In this document: piece by piece, positions 16,439-24,798 of the stretch
How the letters are laid out: every line of letters starts with the position of its first letter
How positions within the stretch are numbered: the first letter of the stretch is position 1
Assembly: GCA_944386635.1 (NCBI GenBank)
Contig: CALXBV010000071.1
Span: 1 to 38,288, forward strand
Source: an uncultured Clostridia bacterium
Lineage (GTDB): Bacteria > Bacillota > Clostridia > TANB77 > CAG-465
Direction: 5' to 3'
Length of the DNA: 38,288 bases
Program-made: the position numbers and the translations under genes
Notes under the pieces: model-generated
Seen by the model: the letters and a program-made list of their open reading frames with translations, nothing else
What the model was told of the DNA's origin: nothing
Database searches by the model: none

Positions 16439-17205
16439 AAGACATCCTCCATTTCTTAACAGTAAGTTTTTCTAGTCCAACAAATATTTTATCTATTATT
16501 ACACTAACTAGAATTATTAATATAACTCCAACCATAACTTTTGTTAAGTTACCATATGCCCTATTTACGTAAATATATAATCCAAGTCCACCAGATGTAC
16601 CAATAATTCCAAATATAGCTTCAGAACTTATTATGCTTCTCCAAGCTCTTGCACAACCTATTCTTGCTGCTGCTATTACACCAGGTAATATAAGCATCAT
16701 ATATACACATACTACCTTTTTTATAGATCCGAATCTGCATATTAGATAAAAGTTCATGATATACAGTTGGAATTGATTGTACTTTTTCTATTAAACTAAT
16801 TATCATTGGCCATACTACACTATGAACAACTAACACAAGCATCGCACTATCATTTATACCCATCCATATAATTACAATAGGTAAAATTGCAACACTTGGT
16901 AGTGGAGATAATATATTACAAATAGTTCGAGTAAAGTTTTCAAAATATTTAAATTTATCACATAGTATCAATACTATTATAGAAATTAATAACGATATTA
17001 TTAGTCCGGATAAAACTATTCTAAAAGAATTAATAACCTGCATTATAATACTTCCATCTCGAAATTCTTCTACAAGTTGCATAACTACCTTAGAAAAAGG
17101 TGGGAGAACATATGGTGATATGATCCCAAGTCTAGAAACGCTCTCCCAAATTATAATTATGACTACTATCCAAAAGATATTTGACTTTAATATTTTTTCT
17201 TTCAT
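16425..17205 (-). pseudogene. ABC transporter permease (SsuC/TauC-like), frameshifted
   Basis: One permease gene is split across two frames. The first frame (from 17205) encodes an N-terminal helix, WESVSRLGIISPYVLPPFSKV and several membrane helices up to NMQIRIYKK. The second frame then supplies ILPGVIAAARIGCARAWRSIISSEAIFG, the conserved EAA loop region of this family, to the stop at 16425. The switch occurs at a run of six A (minus strand, 16717-16722). Removing one A restores a single frame, YKKVVCVY. The first frame alone would read out of register to 16621. The start has AAAGGAGG upstream and follows the binding-protein gene by 23 nt. It is either a real decayed or phase-switching gene or a homopolymer sequencing error. 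Confidence 0.8.
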
Positions 17206-17228
17206 ATTAAGTCCTCCTTTTTTATTTT

Positions 17229-18219
17229 TTATCTAGGAATAGAATCATAATTTGGTAAATCCTCCAATTTCAAAGGTTTACTTAGCATATCCACCTCATA
17301 AAGCAACTGAGCTAAATCATTATATCCAGTTAATTTGTCTGTTGGTGGTTGTGTTTTCATTAAATCTATTACATCTTCTACGTCGCAATCGTATTGATCT
17401 GCTAGTAACTGTGCATTTTTATCCATATCTCTTTCCCAATTAGCAATTACTTCATTTTGCACTTTTCTTATTGCTTCACATATATCTGGATTTTCATTAT
17501 AAAAATCAGTATTAGCAATTAAAGCTGTACCTATACTGTATTTTTGTATTACATCTGTAAAGTCTCTTACCATGTGTACATTATCTAACTCTTCAGCCTT
17601 TAAGTTAGCAGAAAAAGATAATATACTACCTTTTATTTGGTTATTTGTCTCTAGCATAGATATTGCTTCTGTGTTTGGAATCTTAACTAACATTGCATTA
17701 TATTTTTGAACGTCAAGACCTTCTTCTTTTAAGGCTGCTAAATAAGCTGCTTGTGGATTAGAAGCTAAACCGCTTATACTTATTTGATCTCCTTCTTGGA
17801 AATCAGCTAATGAATTAATATTATCTTGATTTGTATATGCTTTTACTGTAGCATAACCATAAAAGCTCATTAGTGTCAATGGCATGTCATTATCTATAGC
17901 TGTCATATACGCCATAATTCCGTGGAGTTCCTATGTCTATATCTCCTGCGACCATTGCATCTCTTATATCTGATGCAGAACTTAAAGTTGTCCATTCAAC
18001 TGTTACACCTTCTGGTAAATATTTTTCCATCAAGCCTTCCTCTTTAGCTATTTGAAATACTGCTGAAGCATAATTATCCGGGTTGTAATTTATTACTACT
18101 GTCCTTTCGGCCACCTGGCCATTTTCCTCATTATTATTATTTTGCGATACCACTGCAGCAACAATTACAGCAATTATAATAATTGCTAATACAACAAATA
18201 AAACAAACTTATTCTTCAT
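17229..18219 (-). pseudogene. ABC substrate-binding protein (NitT/TauT family), frameshifted
   Basis: The first frame starts at 18219 with a membrane anchor (residues 5-26), then ERTVVINYNPDNYASAVFQIAKEEG and DAMVAGDIDIGTP. It runs off into an unrelated tail ending at 17890. The second frame continues with GIMAYMTAIDNDMPLTLMSFYGYA and the rest of a periplasmic-type binding domain to 17229. The break is at CCACGG (17920-17925). Removing one C restores GTPGIMAYMTA, which is what the family normally shows. An AAAGGAG site precedes the ATG. The anchor has no lipobox cysteine, so the intact protein would be tethered by an N-terminal helix. The ligand is not identifiable. Confidence 0.8.
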
Positions 18220-18364
18220 GTATTTCTTTCTCCTTTCAAAAATAATTTTTTACAAATATTTCCAACTAATATGTAGCAATATAAAAAATTTCACCTCCTT
18301 ACTAAAATATTAGTAAACTAAGTTACCAGCTACTAAATTATTAGTTACTACTTTATTCATACTC
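18220..18364 (-). promoter_or_regulatory. Structured leader with an orphan Shine-Dalgarno site
   Basis: A 145-nt leader between the promoter and the binding-protein gene. It contains AAGGAGGTGA at 18291-18300, fully complementary to the end of 16S rRNA, but no ATG follows at a usable distance. A 7-bp hairpin TTACTAA/TTAGTAA (18299-18316) abuts that site, and further CTAA/TTAG elements upstream (18318-18350) could pair alternatively. A 16-codon frame (18310-18360) ends in the hairpin but has only a weak ribosome site. The layout resembles mRNA-stabilising SD sites or translational attenuation; neither is proven. Confidence 0.5.
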
Positions 18365-18370
18365 GCCAAA

Positions 18371-18399
18371 AGTATACCACAGTATCAATATTATGTCAA
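18371..18399 (-). promoter_or_regulatory. Promoter of the ABC transporter operon
   Basis: TTGACA (18394-18399), 17-bp spacer, TATACT (18371-18376) on the minus strand. The transcript should start near 18364. Confidence 0.8.
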
Positions 18400-18437
18400 G
18401 CATTTTTTCAAATGATTTGCATTTTTTGTCGAAAAAA

Positions 18438-18462
18438 TGGTGTTACAATTACTGTAACACCA
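18438..18462 (-). terminator. Terminator of the dcw cluster
   Basis: The stem TGGTGTTAC/GTAACACCA (18438-18446, 18454-18462) with a 7-nt loop. On the minus strand it is followed by TTTTTTC. It lies 12 nt after the stop of the DUF975 gene and ends the long division operon. Confidence 0.9.
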
Positions 18463-18473
18463 AAAATTTTACA

Positions 18474-19355
18474 TTATTGTTTTATTGGATTATTATTTTC
18501 ATCTATATTAGTAGTATCATTATTAGTCTCTACTGTTGCTTCTTGTTGTTCTACTTTTACTTCATTAGATTCTTGACTTTGTACAACATTAATTTTTCCA
18601 GAATCATTTGAAGAAGTATCATTTATTACATTTGATTGTTTTATACCAGATAAATCTTCATAGAAGCATACAAAAGCCACACTCATATATGGAATTAATG
18701 CTATAAGTCCTATTCCAAATGTAACTACACATAATAGCATCCATCCTATAAATGAAAGACATAAGAAAACATATTTTAATCTATTACCATTCATTATAGT
18801 AGCAGATTTATTAACACATTCACTTGCACTCATTTGTGGATTATCTATAGCAATATATGTTGTTAATATGTATAACAACGCTTTTACAAATAAATATATA
18901 TATCCTATAAATAATACTAGCATACTTATCAATACAAAAAATGATGCAATAGCAGCACTTGATGCTCCTCCAAATAGAGAATTTATAGTTACATATACTG
19001 AAGATAAAATCAACACAACTAATGCAACAAAAACAATTATTAAAGGTACTAATATTTTTAATAATATTCTACCAGCAACACACCATGATCTTCCAAAATT
19101 ATTAATTGTATCCTTAAAAAATTCAAATGCACTATTAGTTTCTTTTCTTCTTAACCTTAATAAGTTCTTTATATAGCTATATGCTAATGGTACAATTAAT
19201 GCTAATGATACAATATATCCTATAATTGGTACAAATTGATTAATTAACATTAATACTGAAACAGCTAGTGCATACATAACATTTAATAAAATAAATGTAC
19301 CCCAATTTCCGGATAAAATTCCTCTTGCTTGAGCTCTAATTTCTTTTGCGCTCAT
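18474..19355 (-). CDS. DUF975 family integral membrane protein
   Basis: A 293-residue membrane protein. The N-terminal SAKEIRAQARGILSGNWGTF is the DUF975 signature, followed by about six hydrophobic segments (roughly residues 22-45, 47-65, 95-125, 133-165, 195-220) and a hydrophilic 50-residue tail rich in Asn, Glu and Thr. Its function is unknown. The start is ATG at 19355 because GGAGGG lies 5 nt before it; the frame opens at 19373 only because the ribosome site itself is in frame. It follows sbp by 37 nt and is the last gene before the operon terminator, an unusual member of a dcw cluster. Confidence 0.75.
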   Translation of the reverse strand: MSAKEIRAQARGILSGNWGTFILLNVMYALAVSVLMLINQFVPIIGYIVSLALIVPLAYSYIKNLLRLRRKETNSAFEFFKDTINNFGRSWCVAGRILLKILVPLIIVFVALVVLILSSVYVTINSLFGGASSAAIASFFVLISMLVLFIGYIYLFVKALLYILTTYIAIDNPQMSASECVNKSATIMNGNRLKYVFLCLSFIGWMLLCVVTFGIGLIALIPYMSVAFVCFYEDLSGIKQSNVINDTSSNDSGKINVVQSQESNEVKVEQQEATVETNNDTTNIDENNNPIKQ

Positions 19356-19392
19356 ATAATCCCTCCTATACAAAAAATATTAAATATAATTA

Positions 19393-19821
19393 TCATTGTT
19401 TTTCTTCTTCTACTTCAACATCTGTTTTTATAGCTTTATTTGAAATAGTAGTTCTCTTTAATTTATATTTTTTTCTTCTATCATCTGCTTTTTCCATAAA
19501 ATCTCTTCTAATAATAGAGAAATTGTTTAATATTCTTCCACCAAATACTATTATTGCCGCAAGATATATTTCTACATTTAATATTTCTCCTAAATATACT
19601 AAAAACATAGCAAATAAAGCATTAAAGAAAAATCCTGATAAAAATATTTTCATTTTAAAATTTTTACCTGTACTTGCTGCCAATGCACCAAAAATAGAGT
19701 CTAAACATGCCAAAATAGCAACAGCAACATATTGGTAAGTAGAATACGGTATGACAATAAATTGACCTACTAATATTCCAATTAATATAAATAAAATTAA
19801 TATTATTAATCCGACAATCAT
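19393..19821 (-). CDS. sbp: Small basic protein (DUF1290, Sbp)
   Basis: A 142-residue membrane protein with hydrophobic segments at about residues 2-25, 30-48, 55-80 and 85-97 and a basic C-terminal tail. The core AVAILACLDSIFGALAAS and AIIVFGGRILNNFSIIRR are typical of the DUF1290/small basic protein family. Its B. subtilis homologue lies between ylxX and ftsA in the division cluster. It is a little longer than usual (about 120) because of an acidic/basic tail. It sits 3 nt after the DUF881 gene. Its role in division is unknown. Confidence 0.88.
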   Translation of the reverse strand: MIVGLIILILFILIGILVGQFIVIPYSTYQYVAVAILACLDSIFGALAASTGKNFKMKIFLSGFFFNALFAMFLVYLGEILNVEIYLAAIIVFGGRILNNFSIIRRDFMEKADDRRKKYKLKRTTISNKAIKTDVEVEEEKQ

Positions 19822-19824
19822 AAA

Positions 19825-20568
19825 TTACTCTCCTTGTTTTGCAAAGTTAAAAGATAAAGCTCCTTCATATTTTGGAATACTAACATTTGTTTCCCTTGTT
19901 AATGTAACTTTAAGACCATATCCATTTAATACATCAACAACACCATTTTTTATTGTTAATGCACTTTCTAAATATTGTGAATTACCTATAGCCTTAATAA
20001 CAAATGGAGCTGCAACCTTCTGATAATTTATTTGTACAACAGACCCTACACATCTTACTGCTGAAGTATTAATTATTCTTTGCTCATTTACACTAATAGC
20101 TTCAGCTCCTGCAACTCTTAATTCATTTATTACAGTTAATATATCACTATCATGTACTAATGAGTCGGATGAATTTCCATCATATAATGTTATTACTATT
20201 CCCTCTCCCTGTACATCTGTAGTTCCAGCTAAAAGAGATAAAGTATTTATTTCATTACTCATAGAAGCAATCAAAGTATCATTAGTAGCAGCATTAGTTT
20301 TATACTCTTCAACTATAGCTTGACTATCATCATATTTTTTCTTAAGCTCATCATATTCTGTTTGAAGTCTAACTAGCGAATCAGCAAGCTCACTTTCTCT
20401 TTTTCCTTCAAGTATTGCCTCTGATTTACTAATAGTTGTAACTTGTGCAGTTATCATTATAGTTAACAAAAATAAAGCTATACCTATAGATATGTATGCT
20501 GAAATTGAATTTTTTTGCATATACTCTAAAACTTTATTTTTTTTCTTGTCTTTACTACCTTTCTGCAT
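19825..20568 (-). CDS. DUF881 family protein (YlxW/YlxX-like)
   Basis: A 247-residue protein with an N-terminal membrane helix (about residues 22-42), a coiled coil (about 50-95, SLVRLQTEYDELKKKYDDSQ) and a C-terminal DUF881 domain with GIVITLYDGN and INELRVAGAEAISVNEQRI. In B. subtilis ylxW and ylxX occupy the same place between divIB and sbp. The likely location is the outer face of the membrane at the septum, by analogy. The ATG at 20568 has AAGGAG 11 nt upstream; the longer frame opens at a GTG that overlaps this site. Confidence 0.85.
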   Translation of the reverse strand: MQKGSKDKKKNKVLEYMQKNSISAYISIGIALFLLTIMITAQVTTISKSEAILEGKRESELADSLVRLQTEYDELKKKYDDSQAIVEEYKTNAATNDTLIASMSNEINTLSLLAGTTDVQGEGIVITLYDGNSSDSLVHDSDILTVINELRVAGAEAISVNEQRIINTSAVRCVGSVVQINYQKVAAPFVIKAIGNSQYLESALTIKNGVVDVLNGYGLKVTLTRETNVSIPKYEGALSFNFAKQGE

Positions 20569-20583
20569 CAAAAAAATCACTCC

Positions 20584-21540
20584 TTAATCATATTCTGAAT
20601 AGACAGGATTATCTACACTCATGTCTATTGTTCCTTCCATATTATTTTCATTTTTTTGCATAATCCCTTTTAAAAATGATACCTTATAACTTAAATTTGA
20701 ATCATTTGCAAATACTATATTAAGTTTATCATCTAAGGTAATTATTGTCAAGGAATTAGAAAAATTAACCTTAGTTATACTTCCTTCTATTTTGAATTTT
20801 TCAAATTCTTTTTTTATTGTGTTATATACATCTAATTTTTCTAAATAAACATCATTTATTTTCTCTCCGAATTTTATATTTTCATCAAAAGTTAATCCTT
20901 CTATTAAAAGCTCATCCTGTTTAGAAGATAAATCACACTCCTCAAGTAAATATCCTTCATTATCTATTTTATAATATTTTCCAGTATTATTATCTAAAGC
21001 AATATACATAGGATATCTCTCTTCTACCTCTATAACTATTGTATCTGGTATAGAATAATGAAAATTACTTTGAGCTATATATGATAAATCGATATTTTTA
21101 TTATGAATACTTAACAATTGTTTAAACACATTTTCACCTATTGATAAGTTTGATTTTTCAATTATTTCTTCATCTGTGTATTTAGTATTTCCCTCAACCT
21201 TTATATCTTTTAAATTAAATGTATCTAAGTTAAATAGTAAGTATATAAAAACTATAATAATTCCAAGTAGAAATATAGTTTTTAATATTGTAGATGATTT
21301 TATTCTTTTCTTTTTTACATTTTTATTTTCTATATTTTCTTGATTTATATTGTTTTCTATATTTCTAGACGATTTATTTAATTTAATATTATTGCTGTTA
21401 TTTCTATTTTGTTGAATTTTATGTACGTTATTATTAATCCTTGTATTTTTTGAAGTAGTACTTAAAGGACCAGTACTACTTCTTTGTATTTTCATATTTT
21501 TATTATTTTTTGTACTTGTCCCATTTTTCTTCAATATCAT
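20584..21540 (-). CDS. ftsQ: Cell division protein FtsQ/DivIB
   Basis: A 318-residue bitopic protein. A long basic, Asn-rich cytoplasmic tail (about residues 1-85) precedes one membrane helix (about 86-105). Then come a POTRA domain (FNLKDIKVEGNTKYTDEEIIEKSNLSI pattern) and the FtsQ beta domain (IVIEVEERYPMYIALDN). DivIB forms a complex with FtsL and DivIC that controls septal peptidoglycan synthesis. It abuts the murG stop. GTG (21543), ATG (21540) and TTG (21534) are all possible starts around GTAGGTG; I chose the ATG. Confidence 0.9.
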   Translation of the reverse strand: MILKKNGTSTKNNKNMKIQRSSTGPLSTTSKNTRINNNVHKIQQNRNNSNNIKLNKSSRNIENNINQENIENKNVKKKRIKSSTILKTIFLLGIIIVFIYLLFNLDTFNLKDIKVEGNTKYTDEEIIEKSNLSIGENVFKQLLSIHNKNIDLSYIAQSNFHYSIPDTIVIEVEERYPMYIALDNNTGKYYKIDNEGYLLEECDLSSKQDELLIEGLTFDENIKFGEKINDVYLEKLDVYNTIKKEFEKFKIEGSITKVNFSNSLTIITLDDKLNIVFANDSNLSYKVSFLKGIMQKNENNMEGTIDMSVDNPVYSEYD

Positions 21541-21543
21541 CAC

Positions 21544-22662
21544 CTACTTCAATTTTATACAATTATATATCTTTTCTTCAACATTTTTTACAATTACTTT
21601 TTTAGCATTTTCTCCCATTATATTTAACTTATTATTATCTTTAACTATATCTAATACAGCATTATTTAATGTATCCTCTGTTAGATCTTTTTGTTCTATT
21701 ATCTTTGCAGCCCCAACATTTTCTAATACCTTTGCATTAAAGAATTGATGATTTTCGGCTGCTGTAGGAAGAGGAATTAAAATAGATGGCTTATGTGCAA
21801 GAGCAAGTTCACTAATTGTCATAGCTCCAGCCCTTGTTATACATAAATCTGCTACTTTATACATCTCATCCATTTTAAAAATAAATTTTTCTATCTTTAT
21901 ATATTTATCCAAATCTATTTTTATATCTTTTTGTATTTTATTTTTAATATTTATAATCTCATCATAATTCTTATCTCCCGTAACTAATATATAGTAAACT
22001 TCTTCATTATGATATTTCTTTATCATGTTAAGAACAACTTCATTTATTCTTTTTGCACCTTGACTTCCACAAGTAACCAATACTATCTTTTTATTTACAT
22101 TCTCAAGTCCAAGTGCTTTTAAGCATTCATCTTTATCTAAATTTTCTATATCCTGCTCATTAAATTTAGCAGGAGTTCCTGTATATACAGTATTTGCTTT
22201 TGGATTTAATCTCTTTTTAGCATCTTCAAATCCAAGCATTACACACTTAGCGTCCTTAGCTAGAAGCTTAACTGATACTCCAGGAAATGCATTACTCTCA
22301 TGCAATATGTATGGTATCTTTAAACTTTTTGCTGCCTTCATAACCGGTCCACATATATATCCTCCTGTACCAATAACAATATCTGGTTTAAATTCTTTTA
22401 AAATCTTTTTAGAATCAAAGATACCCTTATATGCATTTATTAGTGCAGTTATATTTTTTACAGTAAGTTCTCTTAATATTTTTCCTGTTCTAATATGTTT
22501 TATATCATATCCAGCATTTTTTACTAGCTTATTTTCAAGTCCTGTTTCTGTTCCTATAAATAATATTTTACTTTCAGGCTCATGCTTTAATACAATATTT
22601 GCCATTGCAATAGCCGGATTTATATGTCCACCTGTACCCGCACATGCAAAAATTACTCTCAT
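21544..22662 (-). CDS. murG: UDP-GlcNAc:lipid I N-acetylglucosaminyltransferase MurG
   Basis: A 372-residue GT-B enzyme adding GlcNAc to lipid I to make lipid II on the cytoplasmic face of the membrane. The N-terminal glycine loop is ACAGTGGHINPAIAMA (residues 6-21). The second loop is IGTGGYICGPV and the third is TCGSQGAKRIN. The donor-site LCITRAGAMTISELALAHKPSILIPLP and HQFFNAK are also intact. The length is normal. It follows ftsW by 14 nt with a GAAGGGAAG ribosome site and adjoins ftsQ. Confidence 0.97.
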   Translation of the reverse strand: MRVIFACAGTGGHINPAIAMANIVLKHEPESKILFIGTETGLENKLVKNAGYDIKHIRTGKILRELTVKNITALINAYKGIFDSKKILKEFKPDIVIGTGGYICGPVMKAAKSLKIPYILHESNAFPGVSVKLLAKDAKCVMLGFEDAKKRLNPKANTVYTGTPAKFNEQDIENLDKDECLKALGLENVNKKIVLVTCGSQGAKRINEVVLNMIKKYHNEEVYYILVTGDKNYDEIINIKNKIQKDIKIDLDKYIKIEKFIFKMDEMYKVADLCITRAGAMTISELALAHKPSILIPLPTAAENHQFFNAKVLENVGAAKIIEQKDLTEDTLNNAVLDIVKDNNKLNIMGENAKKVIVKNVEEKIYNCIKLK

Positions 22663-22676
22663 AAAATACTTCCCTT

Positions 22677-23813
22677 CTATTGTTCTTTTGTCTTATTACA
22701 ATTTTTAGATATATTTAAAATTATCCCCATAGAGCATAAATTTATAAATAATGATGTACCACCATAACTAAAAAATGGTAAAGGCATACCAGTAACTGGC
22801 ATACTACATGTTACAACAGCTATATTGATTAATATTTGAATTGCAAATACACTTGTAATACCCGCAGCAATTAAAGATCCATAGAAATCTTTGCAAGTCA
22901 TTGCAATTTTATATCCCTTATATATAAAAAATCCAAATAAACATACTACTACTGTAGTTCCGACAAAACCTAATTCTTCGCCAAGTATTGAAAAAATAAA
23001 GTCATTTTGTGCTTCTGGCAACCAAAGATACTTTTGCCTACTTTGCCCCAAACCTCTTCCAAAAAGTCCTCCAGATCCTATAGCATACAAGCTTTGTGCA
23101 GCCTGCCAGTTATCATCTTGTAAATTTTCTTCTGGATTCATAAAAGCAAGTATTCTTTGTAATCTAAAGTCTTCAGCCATTACAAAAGCTACTCCTACCA
23201 TTCCTATTACTAAAACACCTGCTGCAATAGCTCTAAATTTTAGTTTTATTCCACTAGCAAATATTACTGATACAGCAGCAACAATTAATACTAGCATACC
23301 ACTCATATGTTTTTGCAGATACATTAGTAATACCACTATTAGTAACATTATAATTGGAACAATATATCCTTTTATATTATTTAATTTTTTTACATTTCTA
23401 GATAAATATGTAGCAATTGCCAAAACTAAAACAGGTTTCATTATTTCAGATGGCTGAAACTGAAATGTCTCACCAATGCCAAGCCATCTTTGTGCTCCAT
23501 TTCTAGTAACACCTAAAGGTGTAATTACTAATAGTAATAGTATGGAAGCTATAATAAAAGCTAAATAACTCCATTTTTTATATTTTCTATAATCGATTCT
23601 AGAAATAATAATCATAGCTATAACACCAATTATTGCAAAAACTAATTGCTTATTAAATAGCTCATTACTATTTCCATAGTATATAAGTGAATGATATGAA
23701 CTTGCAGATGCAACCATAACAAGACCTATACATAACAATATTATAGTTATAACAAACATTCCAAAGTCCATATTTCCACTTGTTTTTTTCATATTATCAA
23801 CTTCTTTTTTCAT
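22677..23813 (-). CDS. ftsW: SEDS family peptidoglycan polymerase FtsW
   Basis: A 378-residue polytopic SEDS protein with about ten membrane segments. It polymerises lipid II together with a class B PBP. Family marks include RWLGIGETFQFQPSEIMKPVLVLA, the acidic loop SILGEELGFVG (near residue 265-275) and MPVTGMPLPFFSYGGTSL. FtsW, SpoVE and RodA are hard to separate by eye; the position between mraY and murG and the PBP upstream favour FtsW/SpoVE. The first ATG has GGGG 7 nt upstream; an ATG eight codons in has a weaker site. Confidence 0.92.
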   Translation of the reverse strand: MKKEVDNMKKTSGNMDFGMFVITIILLCIGLVMVASASSYHSLIYYGNSNELFNKQLVFAIIGVIAMIIISRIDYRKYKKWSYLAFIIASILLLLVITPLGVTRNGAQRWLGIGETFQFQPSEIMKPVLVLAIATYLSRNVKKLNNIKGYIVPIIMLLIVVLLMYLQKHMSGMLVLIVAAVSVIFASGIKLKFRAIAAGVLVIGMVGVAFVMAEDFRLQRILAFMNPEENLQDDNWQAAQSLYAIGSGGLFGRGLGQSRQKYLWLPEAQNDFIFSILGEELGFVGTTVVVCLFGFFIYKGYKIAMTCKDFYGSLIAAGITSVFAIQILINIAVVTCSMPVTGMPLPFFSYGGTSLFINLCSMGIILNISKNCNKTKEQ

Positions 23814-23830
23814 TCAAAAACCCCTACTTT

Positions 23831-24784
23831 TTAAATGAAATATGCTATCACACAGCATATTACGGTTATAATCCAAAATATCATAACAACTGTTGTTTCT
23901 TTGTATCCACTTAATTCTAAATGATGATGGAATGGTGCCATTTTAAATAATCTTTTTCCTTTTGTAGCTTTAAAATATAATACTTGTAATATTACAGATA
24001 CAGTATCTACAATACATACAAATGCTACAACTGCTAAATATAATGGCATCTTTAATATTAAAGCAATAACTGCAAGTGCTCCACCTAAAGCAAGTGAACC
24101 TGTATCTCCCATAAATACTTTTGCAGGATGTATATTAAATAGCAAAAATCCAATACAGCTTCCAACAGTACTAGCAGCAAAAATTACCATACTTGTATTT
24201 TGTTGTTTTAATGCAGCTAATGTAAAAAATGTCATTATTATAGCTACAACACCAGTTGCTAAACCATCTAATCCATCAGTTAAATTTACAGCATTTGTTG
24301 TACCAAGTAAAATAAATGCTGCAAATATTATAAATAATGGAACTCCTAAAGATATAGGCTGATCCACAAAAGGTATTATGATAGTTGTACCTAAGTCAAA
24401 AACAAACAAGTATAATCCTATTATTATTGCAGTTATTATGAGTAATCCGAGCATCTTCATTTTAGGAGATATTCCTTCTGGATCTTTTAATACTAGCTTT
24501 TTAAAATCATCTATAAAACCTATAACTCCAAATCCTAAAATTGCAATCATAGGCAATACTAAAACAGGATAATCTTTTAAGTAGAATGCTAAAATGCATG
24601 TTACTACTAATATTATAATTATTCCTCCCATAATAGGTGTTCCACTTTTTTTTAAATGCGATTTTGGTCCATCCTCTCTTTCGGAAGATCCCAAATGTTT
24701 CTTTCTTAGTATCGGTACAACAATCATTCCAAGTATTATTGTTGCAATAAAAGATACAAATAATAAAATTGTTTGTATGTTCAT
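23831..24784 (-). CDS. mraY: Phospho-N-acetylmuramoyl-pentapeptide transferase MraY
   Basis: A 317-residue ten-helix membrane enzyme that makes lipid I from UDP-MurNAc-pentapeptide and undecaprenyl phosphate. Conserved segments: GTPIMGGIIII near residue 48, GFIDDFKKL near 88, AVNLTDGLDGLATG near 164, FMGDTGSLALGG near 219 and MAPFHHHLELSG near 283. The catalytic aspartates are in the DD and GDTGS motifs. It has an AAGGAG site and starts 14 nt after murE. murF, which normally lies between the two, is absent. Confidence 0.97.
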   Translation of the reverse strand: MNIQTILLFVSFIATIILGMIVVPILRKKHLGSSEREDGPKSHLKKSGTPIMGGIIIILVVTCILAFYLKDYPVLVLPMIAILGFGVIGFIDDFKKLVLKDPEGISPKMKMLGLLIITAIIIGLYLFVFDLGTTIIIPFVDQPISLGVPLFIIFAAFILLGTTNAVNLTDGLDGLATGVVAIIMTFFTLAALKQQNTSMVIFAASTVGSCIGFLLFNIHPAKVFMGDTGSLALGGALAVIALILKMPLYLAVVAFVCIVDTVSVILQVLYFKATKGKRLFKMAPFHHHLELSGYKETTVVMIFWIITVICCVIAYFI

Positions 24785-24798
24785 CTCTTTCTCCTTGT

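Noticed and set aside
18310-18360. 16-codon leader peptide before the ABC transporter
   Set aside because: Its start would be only about 4 nt from the predicted transcript start and it has a weak ribosome site; kept only as part of the leader description.
18442-18457. TTAC...GTAA resembling a BlaI dyad
   Set aside because: It is part of the terminator stem after DUF975, and the half-sites are too far apart for the BlaI pattern.
22891-23457. 188-codon plus-strand frame inside ftsW
   Set aside because: Antisense shadow of a conserved gene; no ribosome site and no recognisable protein.
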